This document shows positions 21,701 through 31,285 of a stretch of DNA of 64,000 bases, one piece after another. The position numbers and the translations under genes were made by a program. Source of the DNA: Haematococcus lacustris (Eukaryota; Chlorophyta; Chlorophyceae; Chlamydomonadales; Haematococcaceae); assembly GCA_030144725.1 (NCBI GenBank), contig JASKMD010000031.1, positions 8,157,823 through 8,221,822 of the forward strand. Reading direction: 5' to 3'. Below the pieces are notes generated by a model. That model made no database searches and was not told where the DNA came from. It worked only from the letters and a program-made list of their open reading frames with translations. Positions within the stretch are counted from its first letter, which is position 1. Each line of letters opens with the position of its first letter.

Positions 21701-24700
21701 CCTTTATGAGCCGGCCCCGTGGCCATGCAGCCCATGCAGCCCAGGGTTGGGTCCAGGCAGCTCACCTGGCTGTGCCACACCAGCAGCCAGACTAGGACTG
21801 TGGCCCTGTGAGCCGCATTGTCTCTTCGCGTTGCCCTGGACGGTGTCGGATACGTTGCGTTTGAAGCCAGCCACGGAGTTGGGGCCCGCTGTGCCCTCAG
21901 GCCCTGAAAGCAATGCACCGGGGCAGCAGGTAAGCGGTGGCATTAGGTTGAGGAAACGCTGACTGCCTAGCTGGGGTCATCAGTGCCACCGCCTCCATGT
22001 GAGTAATGTTGGTCGAAATGCACAGTATGAATCAGCGACTCCGGCAAGCCTGTCATGATAGTTTTTGAGTCCCACCCTGCTTATAGCCATACATAAGACT
22101 TATTGTGTGGCCTTGCTCTCAATGCTGCCACGATTGATTGTAGGGTGCAAGTGCCCTCACCGGCAGCAGGTCCTGGTGCAGCAGCGGGCTGGGATGGCCC
22201 GGGCCTAGCCTCAGCAGCAACACCTCCCGAGCCCGCAGCAGGCTGGGATGGCCCTGCCCCATCACGGCTGGTCTCACAAAGATCTGCAGCAGCATCACCA
22301 GGAGTGCTGTGAGGGAAAGGGAAGAGCTGACAGCTAGGTCAGGGCACAAGGTGATCCAAGACCAGGAGACCAAGGCTCAGGGTGCTCAAGGGTTATACTG
22401 GCATGCAGTGTAGCTACACACCAGTGCAGTGTAGCCACACATGCACTTGCAGTGGCAGCAACATGCCCATGCAGCGGCAGAGGCATGGCTGAGAGGACAA
22501 GGGATGCTTGTTTGGCCTGGTTGCATTCGACTGCTGACGCTGCTGTTGCTGAGGCTCGACCCATTCATGCTGAAGGCCTAGGCATGACATAGCAAGTAGC
22601 AGTAGTGGTAAGCAGGGTGCAGGACCCACCACACAGGGCAACTGAGAAGGCCCCCAACCCCCTCTCAGGGCAGCAGCAGCAGGGACTGACCTGGGGTGGC
22701 GTGTCCACCGTTCCTTGCAGCCGGAGGTAGACGCCGCACCTCCAGCACAAGGCAAGGGGGGGCCTTATCTGACCACACCCTTGCGACCTTGTACTTGCCG
22801 GTGAGCTGCATACCCAATCTTGCTACCCAGGCAGTGACCGTTGTGCTCGTCTTCGGCGATATTTTGGCACACAGTGTCCAGTTGTTGCTTGCATCATGCG
22901 GGGCCTTCTCCGTGCCAGAGGCGTTGAGCGACGCAAGCTCCTCAACCAGCAGTTGCACAAGGACTGTGGTTTGTAAGGCCACTGGGGCGTGGCGCAGCCC
23001 AAGCTGCCACTCCAGCATGCCGGGCAGCTTGCAGAGCCATTTCTTGATTGAGCTTTCATACACGTCCTTCCACGCAGCAGCAGCTGTGGACTGCTCGGCC
23101 CCAGGCCCAGTTGCCACCACAGGTGCAGCAGCATTGATATCTGCCGCCACAACCTGTGTTCCGGGCGCAGTTCCTGAGGGGCATGCCAGCTGCGCTTGCA
23201 TGATGGCAGGGGCTTGGACTGCATGCAATAGCACAGTGAAACAGTGCAGGGTGTAGCAGAGCAGGGAAGGGAGAGCAGGGAAGGGAGAGCAGGGAAGGGA
23301 GAGCAGGGAAGGGAGAGCAGGGAAGTGGGGCAGTAGCCTAAGCCAGTGCAAGGACCCCGATGCGGTGGGGCGCTGCTAGACCTGAACAAGGATGGCTGTG
23401 AAGGCACCAGCCTCCTGCAGGTACTGCCTGTGCTGCGAGGTCAAACACGCACCGCCAATGATGGGCAGCTTAGGCAGGGGTGAAGGCAGCATCTCAGCCT
23501 CTTGCACCAGCTGTGTGGCTTCACGGCCCTGGCCAGGGGCTGCAGGGGCAGAGCATGTCACACAGCAGGTGCATGTAAGGAGCAGGCCAGCAGGGCTAAC
23601 GGAGGTGGCAGCCAGCCAGCCATCCCTGCCTGCTGCTTGCGAGCACACACATTGCCAGTGGCACACTGCTGAAAAGAGTGCTATGTACCAGTAGCTAGCC
23701 TCTGGCAGCAGGTGTGCGTTGTGCCTTAGGTCAGTGATTCACTGCTTGCGCCAGGCAGCTCAGGCGGGGGTGCAGGTGCCGGCACAGCAGCTCCAGGCAG
23801 CAGCTGCATGGCCCCAGTGCCCTGGTCTGCAGCTTCAGGCAGGGGAGAGGGGCTGCTGCAGGGTCAGCCAGCCACTGCAGGTGCTGGTGGGTCATGTGGC
23901 GGTTGCACTGCTGTTGGGCACATCTAAATTCAGGGGTGAGAGCTGATGCAAGCACTGGGCGCGGGAGCAGTGGGACGACATTGACACCACACGGCAGCAA
24001 GAGGGTGACATGGAGGGTCAGGCTGAGGAAAGCTGTGGAGAGCCACATGGTCACAAAGCAAGTCAATGGGTTAAGCTTGGAGCTGGAAAAATTGAGACAT
24101 GAATCTGACGTGCAAGTGTTGGCCAAGGCTCATGTCCAGTGTGCACTACATGGATGTGTTGCTAGGCAGTCGCTGGGCCTTGGCTCTAGACTGGCTCTGA
24201 ACTGGCTCTGAATAGGTTGATGCAATATGTCCCCTGGCTCTGACCCCCCGCCCCTCACCTGAGCAGTCTTGTCGGCCTTCCTGAGGCCCAGGGCCAGAGG
24301 GTGGGGCAGGCGTCGCGACAGGAGGGGTGGTGGCTTCACAGGCAGTCACTGGCATCTGCCTGGCAGTGGCGGCAAGCTGGGCACCCTGACCCTGCTGGTG
24401 GGGGGTGTAAGGAGGAGGGCGGGGTGAGGCTGACAGCGCCTGTGGGGTGCGCAGGCTGGTGGGACCATGAGCTGCAGGGTCAGTGCTCCCTGATGCCCGC
24501 AGCCCCAAAACCAGAAATCTACCAAGCTCATTGGCATACCAATCCACCATTACCCACTGATGTAGCAGGCTGGACCATGGAAAGCTAGGAGCCTTCCAAA
24601 GCATCTTCCAATCGTTGATGCCCTGGAAGCGCGCCAGGAAAGGTGGCGGGAGCTGATGTAAGCTAGACTGGCTGTGACTCGGAATGCAAATGACTGGTAC

Positions 24701-26215
24701 CATATCCTTGTCCCTTCTGCTGTCAAGGATCACACCAGATCCTGCTGTGGCCATGAGGTCGAGGAAACGCTGGCTGGCATTCGGATGTATGGGCCTTTTG
24801 GTTGCTGTCAGTGAGCGGCGACAACCCACAAGCTCCATCTGCAGCATCCATGCCATATGCAAAGAGCGAGCGATGGTTCCAGGCTGCAGCTCAGGAGCAT
24901 CCACCACAGGGGGGTGGGTGGGCATGGGAGTGGTGTTGGCTTGCATGAAGGGAGCTGGGTGTCCAGCAAGGGATGGCAGCTGGGCATGCATTGCTCCACT
25001 GATTCCATGCAGCGTAGCAGCTGGCCCAGGTCTTGTCGGCTGCGCACACAAGAGGCAAAGAGGCCATGTCAGCATCCACTCGTTCTGCCCCCACACTCCT
25101 CCTCTTGCTGCACGGATTCATACATCAGGCAGTGACCCTGTGGCACCTACACTGCAACCTTGCACCACATCCACTGCATGCATGCGCATGCTTAGGCCAG
25201 CAACTATCAGAGTGCCACCCTAGCCCTTGCCTGCGGGGGTGGTGTCATAGCGGGCTGAGATGGCCCGGGCCTAGCCTCAGCAGCAGCAGCAACTCCCGAG
25301 CCCGCAGCAGGCTGAGATGGCCCTGCCCCATCAGCGTGCTCAAGGTGGGCGCAGCCTGATCTCAATCCCTGTTCATCTCGACCCTGCACACCTGCAAGCA
25401 AGTCCCAGGACCATGAGCTGTGCAGCATGGCGTCCTGATCAGCACTGTGTCACCGCACACTTTGTCCCTGGTGCGCCAGGGGCAGAGCACATCAGGCGCC
25501 ACCCAACAACAATATGCTGCCCAATGGCCAATGCATGCATGCAAATGTTGGCTGGCTTCCGCCTTTGCCGTGCTGCCCAGCCACAGCCATGCCAGGCCTA
25601 GTCCCGACACTTCCACCCGCCAAACCTCCATTGACAGCCAGCTGATGCAAGGAGGGTGGTTGCAGAGGCATACCTTGGGTCACTGCGGCTACAGCTGGGT
25701 GTGGCTGGCTGGTCGGGTTGGGAGGTGGTGGCACTACTGGCGCTGCGGGCCTTGCTGGTGAAGGGTAGTTGCTGTAGAGGTTGCGGGGCGTGAGCTCCTC
25801 AAGGGGTGCGTGTGTTGAGGCTGGGCTGTATGGCTGGGTTCGACTCAAGTGGGAGCTACGGTCCGACTCAAGTGGAGGCGCTAGGGAGGGAAGAGGGGGC
25901 TGTATGGCATGGTCAGGGATGGCAGTGGCTGGACCTAATGGTTGCTTCTCAGGAGTAATCAATGTTGAGCGCTCCTTGGCAGGCTCGTTGTTGCTTTGCC
26001 CCACCACTCGCGCAAGGCCCTACAGCAAGCAGCACAACAAGTTGCATGTTGTGAGTGTGTGAGTCTACCTCATCACAGTCTATGAAGCAAAGTATGGGTG
26101 CTGACTGAAGGGCATGCTTCTTGTTGCCAATACCCGTGGTCAGTGCCGTGAATGCTGTCCTTACCTGAGATGTCCATGGAGAGAGGCTTCCAACATTGCT
26201 TTCTGACCTCGCCAT
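18070..26215 (-). CDS. Mosaic gene G2 (best-preserved member of the modular exon family)
   Basis: Inferred exons, 5' to 3': 26165-26215 (ATG, 17 codons), 25674-26019, 25231-25391, 24259-25039, 23743-23832, 23382-23539, 22691-23189, 22161-22283, 21766-21903, 21463-21531, 20735-20875, 20410-20505, 20098-20187, 19883-19951, 19348-19488, 18817-18987, 18070-18732 (stop TGA). Phases agree from the ATG through 19348, about 2.95 kb of coding sequence with no stop in any listed exon. The join from 19348 to the last two exons is off by one and needs a missed small exon or a different boundary. The product would be about 1,250 residues: proline-rich N-terminus, a PPPFL/WPWSS domain, an LVLEVRxL domain, NLS-like and SIM-like modules, and a C-terminal PPPFL/WPWSS domain. 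Function unknown; nuclear location is inferred from the NLS-like module. Confidence 0.5.
18817..18987 (-). CDS. Possible exon upstream of the terminal exon
   Basis: 171 bp, phase 0-0, acceptor AACTGTCAG. The frame reads MALLMPLSGVKSQPCGHLVL, then CIQAWRV, AAAWEQAMMGYCLMLRRYPA, a composition unlike the low-complexity neighbours. The S2 copy at 61474-61644 is nearly the same. The donor (CAA/GTGTGG) is weak. Confidence 0.3.
19348..19488 (-). CDS. 141-bp module exon (epsilon) of G2, second copy
   Basis: Same acceptor, donor, phase 1-1 and length as 2572-2712. Product contains GLGTAEEGGPGPSQPAAGM and PEVPQPAAAPAHAG. Partner copy in S2: 62005-62145. Confidence 0.6.
19883..19951 (-). CDS. 69-bp module exon (theta) of G2
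   Basis: Phase 1-1, acceptor CTGCCTGCAG, donor GCTG/GTGAGT. Encodes PDQGPEEMEVAPAALPDSSA. Other 69-bp copies: 21463-21531, 47848-47916, 62543-62611, 63899-63967. Confidence 0.6.
20098..20187 (-). CDS. 90-bp module exon (mu) of G2
   Basis: Phase 1-1; donor AGCA/GTGAGT. Encodes a segment with PESEVPL and ends ELLGAS. Copies of 90 bp at 23743-23832, 46679-46768 and 62757-62846, and a fragment ending at 49720, keep the GASS/GASG end. Confidence 0.5.
20410..20505 (-). CDS. SIM-bearing module exon (kappa) of G2
   Basis: 96 bp, phase 1-1, donor CCAG/GTGAGT. Encodes RPAPGEGQAIDVIEVIDLTQ then DEP. The hydrophobic V-I-D-L core next to acidic residues fits a SUMO-interaction motif. Shorter versions: 63045-63131 (VINLTQDEPG) and 47055-47108 (TIDLTQEGPG). 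In G1 the same exon is overrun by the CAG repeat. Confidence 0.55.
20735..20875 (-). CDS. 141-bp module exon (epsilon) of G2, first copy
   Basis: Length, splice sites and phase as in the other six copies. Encodes GLGTAEEGGPGPSQPAAGMT and PEVSQPATAPAHAG. Equivalent position in G5: 63361-63501. Confidence 0.6.
21463..21531 (-). CDS. 69-bp module exon (theta) of G2, first copy
   Basis: Encodes PDQGPEEMEVAPAALPEAPA; donor GCTG/GTCAGT instead of GTGAGT. Confidence 0.55.
21766..21903 (-). CDS. NLS-type module exon (delta) of G2
   Basis: 138 bp, phase 1-1, acceptor GCTTTCAG, donor CCAG/GTGAGC. Encodes AGFKRNVSDTVQGNAKRQCG and LAAGVAQPG. Basic residues are fewer than in the G1 and G4 copies, so the localisation signal is weaker here. 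Confidence 0.5.
22161..22283 (-). CDS. GPSQPA module exon (zeta type, doubled) of G2
   Basis: 123 bp, phase 1-1, acceptor GCTGCTGCAG, donor GCCG/GTGAGG. Encodes SRDGAGPSQPAAG and then EARPGPSQPAAAPGPAA, i.e. two GPSQPAA units where the 69-bp form at 50620-50688 has one. An internal duplication within the exon is likely. Confidence 0.5.
22691..23189 (-). CDS. LTG/LVLEVRRL-domain exon (alpha paralogue) of G2
   Basis: Ends at donor ACCCCAG/GTCAGT, the same place as in 10160-10790. Encodes DVYESSIKKWLCKLPGMLEW, VLVQLLVEELASLNAS, WTLCAKISPKTSTTVTAWVA, MQLTGKYKVARV and CLVLEVRRLPPAA. It is clearly homologous to, but well diverged from, 10160-10790. The acceptor could be CAG/CTG at 23189 (phase 0, which suits the preceding exon) or 29 bp upstream at 23218 (phase 1). 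Confidence 0.55.
23271..23323. repeat. GGGAAGGGAGAGCA short tandem repeat
   Basis: About four copies of a 15-bp GGGAAGGGAGAGCAG unit, intronic in the G2 model. Confidence 0.8.
23382..23539 (-). CDS. Possible exon (iota) of G2
   Basis: Acceptor CTGCCCCTGCAG, phase 1 to 0. Encodes GQGREATQLVQEAEMLPSPL, LPIIGGACL, then HRQYLQEAGAFTAILVQ. Composition looks globular. The donor (CAG/GTCTAG) is weak, and an in-frame TAG follows directly, so it could instead end a transcript. No second copy in the window. Confidence 0.35.
23743..23832 (-). CDS. 90-bp module exon (mu) of G2, first copy
   Basis: Encodes ADQGTGAMQLLPGAAVPAPA then PPPELPGAS; donor AGCA/GTGAAT is weaker than in other copies. The near-identical 46679-46768 has GTGAGT. 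Confidence 0.5.
24259..25039 (-). CDS. Internal PPPFL/WPWSS-domain exon (beta paralogue) of G2
   Basis: 781 bp, phase 0 to 1, acceptor TGTGTGCGCAG, donor TCAG/GTGAGG. Encodes MAWMLQMELVGCRRSL, MVPVICIPSHSQSSLHQLPP, SFPWSSLLHQWVMVDWY and RFLVLGLRASG, then a Pro/Gln-rich tail. The central part aligns by eye with the terminal exon at 18070-18732, so G2 carries the domain twice. Confidence 0.55.
25231..25391 (-). CDS. GPSQPA exon of G2 with a GC donor
   Basis: Acceptor GACTTGCTTGCAG; encodes GRDEQGLRSGC, HADGAGPSQPAAGSGV and EARPGPSQPAMTPPPQ. The only donor that keeps phase is CAG/GCAAGG, a GC-AG intron. It joins in phase 0 to the next exon at 25039. Confidence 0.4.
25674..26019 (-). CDS. Proline-rich exon (sigma) of G2
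   Basis: 346 bp, phase 0 to 1, acceptor GCTTGCTGTAG, donor CAAG/GTATGC. Encodes VVGQSNNEPAKERSTLITPE, SLAPPLESDRSS, LEELTPRNLYSNYP and PPPPNPTSQPHPAV. Homologous to 11683-11959 and 52468-52744. Confidence 0.55.
26165..26215 (-). CDS. First coding exon of G2
   Basis: ATG at 26215 after acceptor-like CATGTTCACAG; encodes MARSESNVGSLSPWTSQ and ends at CAG/GTAAGG in phase 0, which fits exon 25674-26019. Duplicated at 34040-34090 inside X2. Similar donor contexts occur near 12065 and 52850. Confidence 0.4.
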
Positions 26216-26430
26216 GGAGTTTGAACACCTGTGAACATGGAACAGAGAGAGGAAACTGACATGTGCGACATGTGCAAGGTGTTTGCCGCTTACGAGTGGG
26301 AATAAATCTAGGTCACGGTCCTCACCTTCATTTGTTACCATGATCGTGACACAAGAAGTTGGCAGTTGCTATTTCATTACATTGCATCACAAGACTACAT
26401 GGAGTTCATGCTATTATCGTAATGTGAAGT

Positions 26431-26762
26431 TGTTGCGTTGGAATAGGTGCTCGCGAGATGTTAGTGGTGCACATCCGGTGCATTATATACCCACGTAACA
26501 TTCCTCCCCGCCTATTGGGGTCCGTCCTCGGGCCCTTAGCTCTACAAGGCCTTGCCTTGGGCGTTTCGGTGCACACGAGTGAGCGAAACCCCATCCAGGT
26601 AATGTTTCTACCGGATGTGGGAGAGACACCACGCATTTTCCAAGGATCGAACCCGTGTCCTCTCGACACATTGGGTATCGGTCGGAAACCAATGTTGCGT
26701 TGGAATAGGTGCTCGCGAGATGTTAGTGGTGCACATCCGGTGCATTATATACCCACGTAACA
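26431..26762 (-). mobile_element. TRIM (miniature LTR retrotransposon), copy in X1
   Basis: Identical 70-bp terminal repeats at 26431-26500 and 26693-26762 flank 192 bp. Both outer ends are bordered by the 5-bp duplication GAAGT (26426-26430, 26763-26767). Read on the minus strand: the LTR starts TGTTACGTGGG with a TATATAAT box, a primer site TGGTTTCCGACC follows one base after the LTR (26680-26691), and polypurine GGCGGGGAGGAA abuts the 3' LTR. The interior codes for nothing and holds a GGTTCGATCC B-box match (26644-26653). The paralogous stretch at 35921-35950 is the empty site. It must borrow enzymes, plausibly from the chromovirus, which shares its primer site. Confidence 0.9.
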
Positions 26763-26908
26763 GAAGTACTCTTCTAATGTGTACTTGGGGTTTTGACGTG
26801 TTTGCTTGGCATTCTCAACAGTCGTGCGCTTCTCTTCTCTGATGACATCCGTACAACTAACGTCACTGCCAATAATGAGTTTGTGCACATCAACATACAA
26901 GGCAGCTC

Positions 26909-27140
26909 ATGCAACCTCATTTTCACAAATTAAACATGTGCTTACGCCACATGGTCTTAGGCAATGACCCCGATTTAAGCTTGCGTCGATTTAAAGGAGA
27001 TGACTACGACCCGGTAGAGAAGCACGTTTCGCTTATGCCGAAGCGAGTGCAGCGTGCAATACGTCGCTATGTCGCGGTACAAATCTCTGATGTCGACGCA
27101 CTACTTATAACAGCTACTACTGTGATGTACGAAGAAAAAA
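26909..27140 (+). CDS. Unknown 77-codon exon with GTAAGT donor (X1)
   Basis: ATG at 26909; encodes LRRFKGDDYDPVEKHVSLMP and KRVQRAIRRYVAVQISDVDA, ending YEEK at AAAAAA/GTAAGT. Identical in X2 (34784-35015). Related stretches in the right inverted arm (33595-33740) and at 35990-36137 have a stop (ATGTAG for GTGCAG). Family not recognised; possibly an exon of a transposon protein. Confidence 0.4.
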
Positions 27141-28850
27141 GTAAGTAGTTATTCAGTTTACTATAGTATACTTATAAAGTTAGCACAATTGTATAGAATA
27201 ATATCGCATTTTTATCGCATGTCGACGCTTTGAGCACGCTTCGCATTCATGAAACATGAACAAGCACTAGGGCAAGTAAGTAAAAAGGAACAACACAAAG
27301 ACTAAAATGTATAAGTTATTTATTGAAATGACGACAAAGACTAAACAAACCATTTCTGGTTCTGGAATAGAATGAAAGACGAGTCGTTACAGTAAGAGAA
27401 AGGACAACCAAGGTTGGAGAAGTAGCAAATGTACTACTTAAGTCATTACATATAGTTAGATAATCTACCACACATAACATATTTTAGTCAGAAACATAAG
27501 GATTATTATAAACTCGCCTGACGATTAGCACTGCCCCGGCGATGGTCGTCGTGCAGTCGTCGCGCGATCAAGCAGTCGTCGCGCGCCCGTCGTCAATGTC
27601 GCGCGCCTATCGCCAAAGTCGTCTGCGGAGCCGCACCAATTGTAGCTTCCCTGAGCTGGATGTTCTATTCAGGGCCTGACAGATTTTGACTGTATTTTCT
27701 GAGGAAAGGTCTGACATATTCTGAAGGGCAGATAAGTCACCCGGTAAGAATTCTGACAATGCTGCGAAAAATTATCTAACATACGTCGGAATTTTGCCCA
27801 GCCTCCGAACCAGGACCCCCCCGCTGCAGGACCTTACCCAGTACGACTAGATGGTCCGCGGGCGCTGCGCCTTATCAACCCGAGCCGTGACCCTGTGACC
27901 TCTCACACACAACGCAGCACCTGAACGCCGACGCAGACTGTGTGCCTCATGGTGTAGTGCCTTGCAGGTGAGGCGCCAGCCAGCAGCCACACAGCATTCG
28001 CGACCAGCCATAGCATACATGCGCCCCGGTCGAGCGAAAGGAGCAAGAGGAAAGGTGCGCTGTTGACGAGCTATCGAAACAGCGAACACTCGATTGGGAA
28101 AGTCTGTGGCATGGGTTGCTTGCAGGTGGACTTCCAATGGCTAGGAGGCTACGCAGCAAAAAGGTGCAGCTAGTGAGCGCAGCCACAAACAGCAAGGAGC
28201 TTAGAGCGGCAGAGCGGAGGAGTATTGGAGGAGCCTGGAGCGCAGGAGCAGTTGTGAGCCAGGAGCCAAGAAGTGCAGCCAAGGAAAGCAGCTTGGCAGA
28301 GCTGCCAGGGATAGCCAGGAGCAGTCAGGAGCAGCCATGAATAGTTCATAGCGGCAGCAATAAGCGGCACCCATGAGCAGCGCCCTCCCCCCCCTGCCAT
28401 CCCCCCCTTCACCCCACACCCAACCCCATCCCCCCCTCACACACTCCAATCAGCAAGTGGTGAGTGGCTATCCCTTGCAACTATGCAGCTCTATGTACCT
28501 AGTCTGACCGCTGGCATGCCCTTGTTTGCTGCAGGTTCCAATGGTCACACCCCTTCCCTTTTCCCACTACCACCACCAGCACCTCCCCTTCCCTTCCCTT
28601 TTCCGACACGCCCACCCCCTCCCAACCCGTCGACAAACCCCTCACGCCCAACCCAGCCCCAACTTAATGGTACCCTCCCTCCCCATCTCCCCTCCCCTCC
28701 CCTCCCCTCCCCTCCCCTCCCCTCCCCTCCCCTCCCCTCCCCTCCCCTCCCCTCCCCTCCCCTCCCCTCCCCTCCCCTCCCCTCCCCTCCCCTCCCCTCC
28801 CCTCCCCTGCAGTTGTGGAAGGGCGCGAACAGCCTATAGTCAGCTGATCT
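26993..28850. repeat. Left arm of a 1.8-kb inverted repeat (E1)
   Basis: Reverse complement of 31999-33741. The outer 700 bp is AT-rich (ATAGTATACTTATAAAG, TTATTATAAACTCG), unlike the surroundings, and recurs in direct orientation at 35990-36727 and, more diverged, at 34870-35613. The inner part carries CCAGGAGCAG words, an open minus-strand frame of about 96 codons (27847-28137, also in the right arm), and a CCCCT array present only in this arm. Confidence 0.93.
28689..28808. repeat. CCCCT pentanucleotide array
   Basis: About 24 perfect units. The right inverted arm has a single unit at the matching place (32040-32046), so this is a recent expansion after the arms formed. Proline/serine-rich frames here are artefacts. 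Confidence 0.97.
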
Positions 28851-29640
28851 CTCTACCCTACCTTGGAGCCAAGAGCAGCAACCAAGTGCAGCCAGGAGTA
28901 GCCAGGAGCAGCCAGCCGCTAGGAGCAGCAAGGAGCAGCAGCCAAGAGCAGCCAGAAGCAACAGCCAAAAGCAGCCAGGAGCAGCAGCCAGAAGGAGCAT
29001 CCCATGACAGGTCCATGAGATGTTGATTGCCCAGGTCAATGACATGTTAACTGCGTGCGAATGCTGCATGGCGTGAGTCGAGGCAGCAGGTGTGTGGCGC
29101 TAGCATAGGCTGCTGCAGCCATGCCTCCATGCTTGCCAGCAGTGTGGCAACAGCCTTGAGCATGAGCATGACATGTGTAGCATGCTTGGTGATTGCAGGT
29201 GGTAGGCGGCAGTGGCGTAGAGCAGCAGCCAACATTGTTGCTGTGTTGTTATGTTGAATGTACTGTCACCTTGTTGTGGTAGGTGAAGCGCCCAGTTCCG
29301 CTTCCGCCCTTGCCTCATCCCCAGCACAGTACAGCACAGCCCAGCCAGGAGCGGCAGCCAGGCGTTGCTGGGGTGTTTGACTAGCCTGCCCACCTCTAGT
29401 CATACATGTCGTTGTTTGTTGATCACAAGCATGCCCCTTGCTTGCTGCAGGTCTAACAGTCACACTCCAACCCCTTGGCTCCTCCCCCTTAATCCTACCC
29501 TGTCCCATCTCCAACACTTCCAAGTCTCCTACGCCCCCAACCCCCCCTTCCCCTCACCTCCCCCCTGACATCGTAGTCCCCTCCCTACCCTTCCCAGCAA
29601 CCAGGAGCAAACCCCCTCAGCAGCAGCAGGCTGTAGGTGT
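28851..29640. other. Loop of E1: decayed repeat DNA
   Basis: No gene seen. 28860-29000 is made of AGCAGCCAGGAGCAGC words. 29160-29230 and 29500-29600 resemble 39640-39830 in element E2, so the two composite elements share interior sequence here. Confidence 0.6.
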
Positions 29641-29797
29641 GTGGCAATGCAGGTAGCAACAGGCTGCAGGTGTACTGCAGTGCATGAGCAGCAGCAGCAG
29701 GTGGCAGTGCATGTACTGCAGTGGATAAGCAGTAGCAGCAGGCTGTAGTGCAACAGGTTGCAGGTGTGTGGCAATGCAACCTTGTATCAGCAGCATG

Positions 29798-30865
29798 GCT
29801 GTCCTGAGCTTCCGTTCAGTTCCATGCCACACACCGTGATATTAAGAAGTGAATGATCAAGATGTAATGATGAAGACAGTGGTGGTCATCGCGCACAAAT
29901 GATATGTACGCCCCTTTGCATGTATGCATCACGGCCAACCCCCTTTGCATGTGTTGAACTAGCTGTATATTGTAAAGCTGTGTATTGTAAGGAACTAGCT
30001 GTGTATTGTAAAGCTGTGTATTGTAAGGAACTAGCTGTGTGTTGTTGTCCAAACAAGAGGCATAAGGCGCAACACACCCTAGCATACGGCTGTATTTAGT
30101 GAGCCACCACGATGGGTACCATCCGTAGTCCAGCTGGCTGTGACACATTGGGCGTGGATCACTGCCAGGCCTGCATTTGCTAGGCATGACCGTGATGCAT
30201 ACATGCAAAGGGGGTATGTAGCAGGTGGCTACCACGTTTGCAGCATCAGCGCATCACCGCGTGGTAGTGTTGTCCATACAAGGGGCATGTGGCGCACCAC
30301 ACCCTAGCATGTGGCTGGATCAGGTGAGCCTCCACTATAGGTACCATCCGTAGCCCAGCTGGCTGTGACACATTGGGCGTGGATCACTGCCAGGCCTGCA
30401 TTTGCTAGGCATGACCGTGATGCATACATGCAAAGGGGGTATGTAGCAGGTGGCTACCACGTTTGCAGCATCAGCGCATCACCGCGTGGTAGTGTTGTCC
30501 ATACAAGGGGCATGTGGCGCACCACACCCTAGCATGTGGCTGGATCAGGTGAGCCTCCACTATAGGTACCATCCGTAGTCCAGCTGGCTGTGACACATTG
30601 GGCGTGGATCACTGCCAGGCCTGCTTTTGCTAAGCATTACCGTGATGCATACATGCAAAGGGGGTATGTAGCAGGTGGCTACCACGTTTGCAGCATCCAC
30701 GCATCACCGCGTGGTAGTGTTGTCCATACAAGGGGCGTAATTATCACTTAAGAAGAGGATACACGGCTAATGACCACCACCGTTTTCTTCATTACATCTT
30801 GACCATTCACAGCTTACAAATCACGTTGTGTGGCATGGAACTGAACGGACGCTCAGGACAGCCGT
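29798..30865. repeat. Inner foldback unit around a 225-bp tandem repeat
   Basis: 29798-29889 and 30773-30865 are inverted copies (GGCTGTCCTGAGCNTCCGTTCAGTTCC). Between them the word GTACCATCCGTAG starts at 30116, 30341 and 30566, an exact 225-bp period. Units carry CCACGTTTGCAGCATCAGCG and CACCGCGTGGTAGTGTTGTC. Part of the unit also lies at 30041-30100. One and a part units and the right inverted arm recur at 40790-41230. Confidence 0.93.
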
Positions 30866-30945
30866 TTGAAAGCTTTTGTACCATGCAACATTCTTCTCAG
30901 ATGGGCTCTGACTGCACTGATGGGCACTGACTGGGCACTGCTGCT

Positions 30946-31285
30946 ACCTGCAGCCTGCATTGCCACACACCTACAGCCTGCTGCTGCTGTCCATGCACTG
31001 CTCATGCACTACAGCCTGCTGCTCTTGCTGCTGCTCATGCACCGCAACACACCTACAACCTGCTGCTGCTCATGCACTGCAGCACATGCACTGCAGCCTG
31101 CTGCTCATGCACTGAAGCACACCTGCAGCCTGCTGCTACCTGCACTGCCACACACCTACAGCTTGCTGCTGCTGCAGCCCATGCACTGCTGCTCATGCAC
31201 TACAGCCTGCTGCTGCTGCTGCTGCTCATGCACTGCAGCACACCGACAGCCTGCTGCTACATGCAGCCTGCACTGCCACACACCT
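30946..31285. repeat. CTGCTGCTCATGCACTGCAG minisatellite
   Basis: Imperfect units of roughly 30-50 bp combining CTGCACTGCCACACACCTAC, AGCCTGCTGCTG and CTCATGCACTGCAGCAC. An inverted, shorter version is at 29625-29797; a longer direct copy is at 41260-41818. Confidence 0.88.

Larger units (their letters stand above)
25908..27240. repeat. 1.33-kb direct duplication, copy X1
   Basis: Matches 33783-35115 at a constant offset of 7,875 bp with only about three differences seen (near 26419, 26555 and 27186). It includes the start of gene G2, a TRIM element and a 79-codon exon. Junctions are abrupt: left at CATGGTCAGGG, right at about 27240/35115. Confidence 0.93.

Noticed and set aside
25949..26341. 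130-codon minus-strand frame (repeated at 33824-34216) as one gene
   Set aside because: It runs through a good donor (CAG/GTAAGG) and acceptor (CTGTAG) that match the exon pattern of the G family; the splice model fits better.
28483..29069. Proline/serine-rich frames over the CCCCT array
   Set aside because: They depend on the pentamer expansion, which the sister arm lacks.
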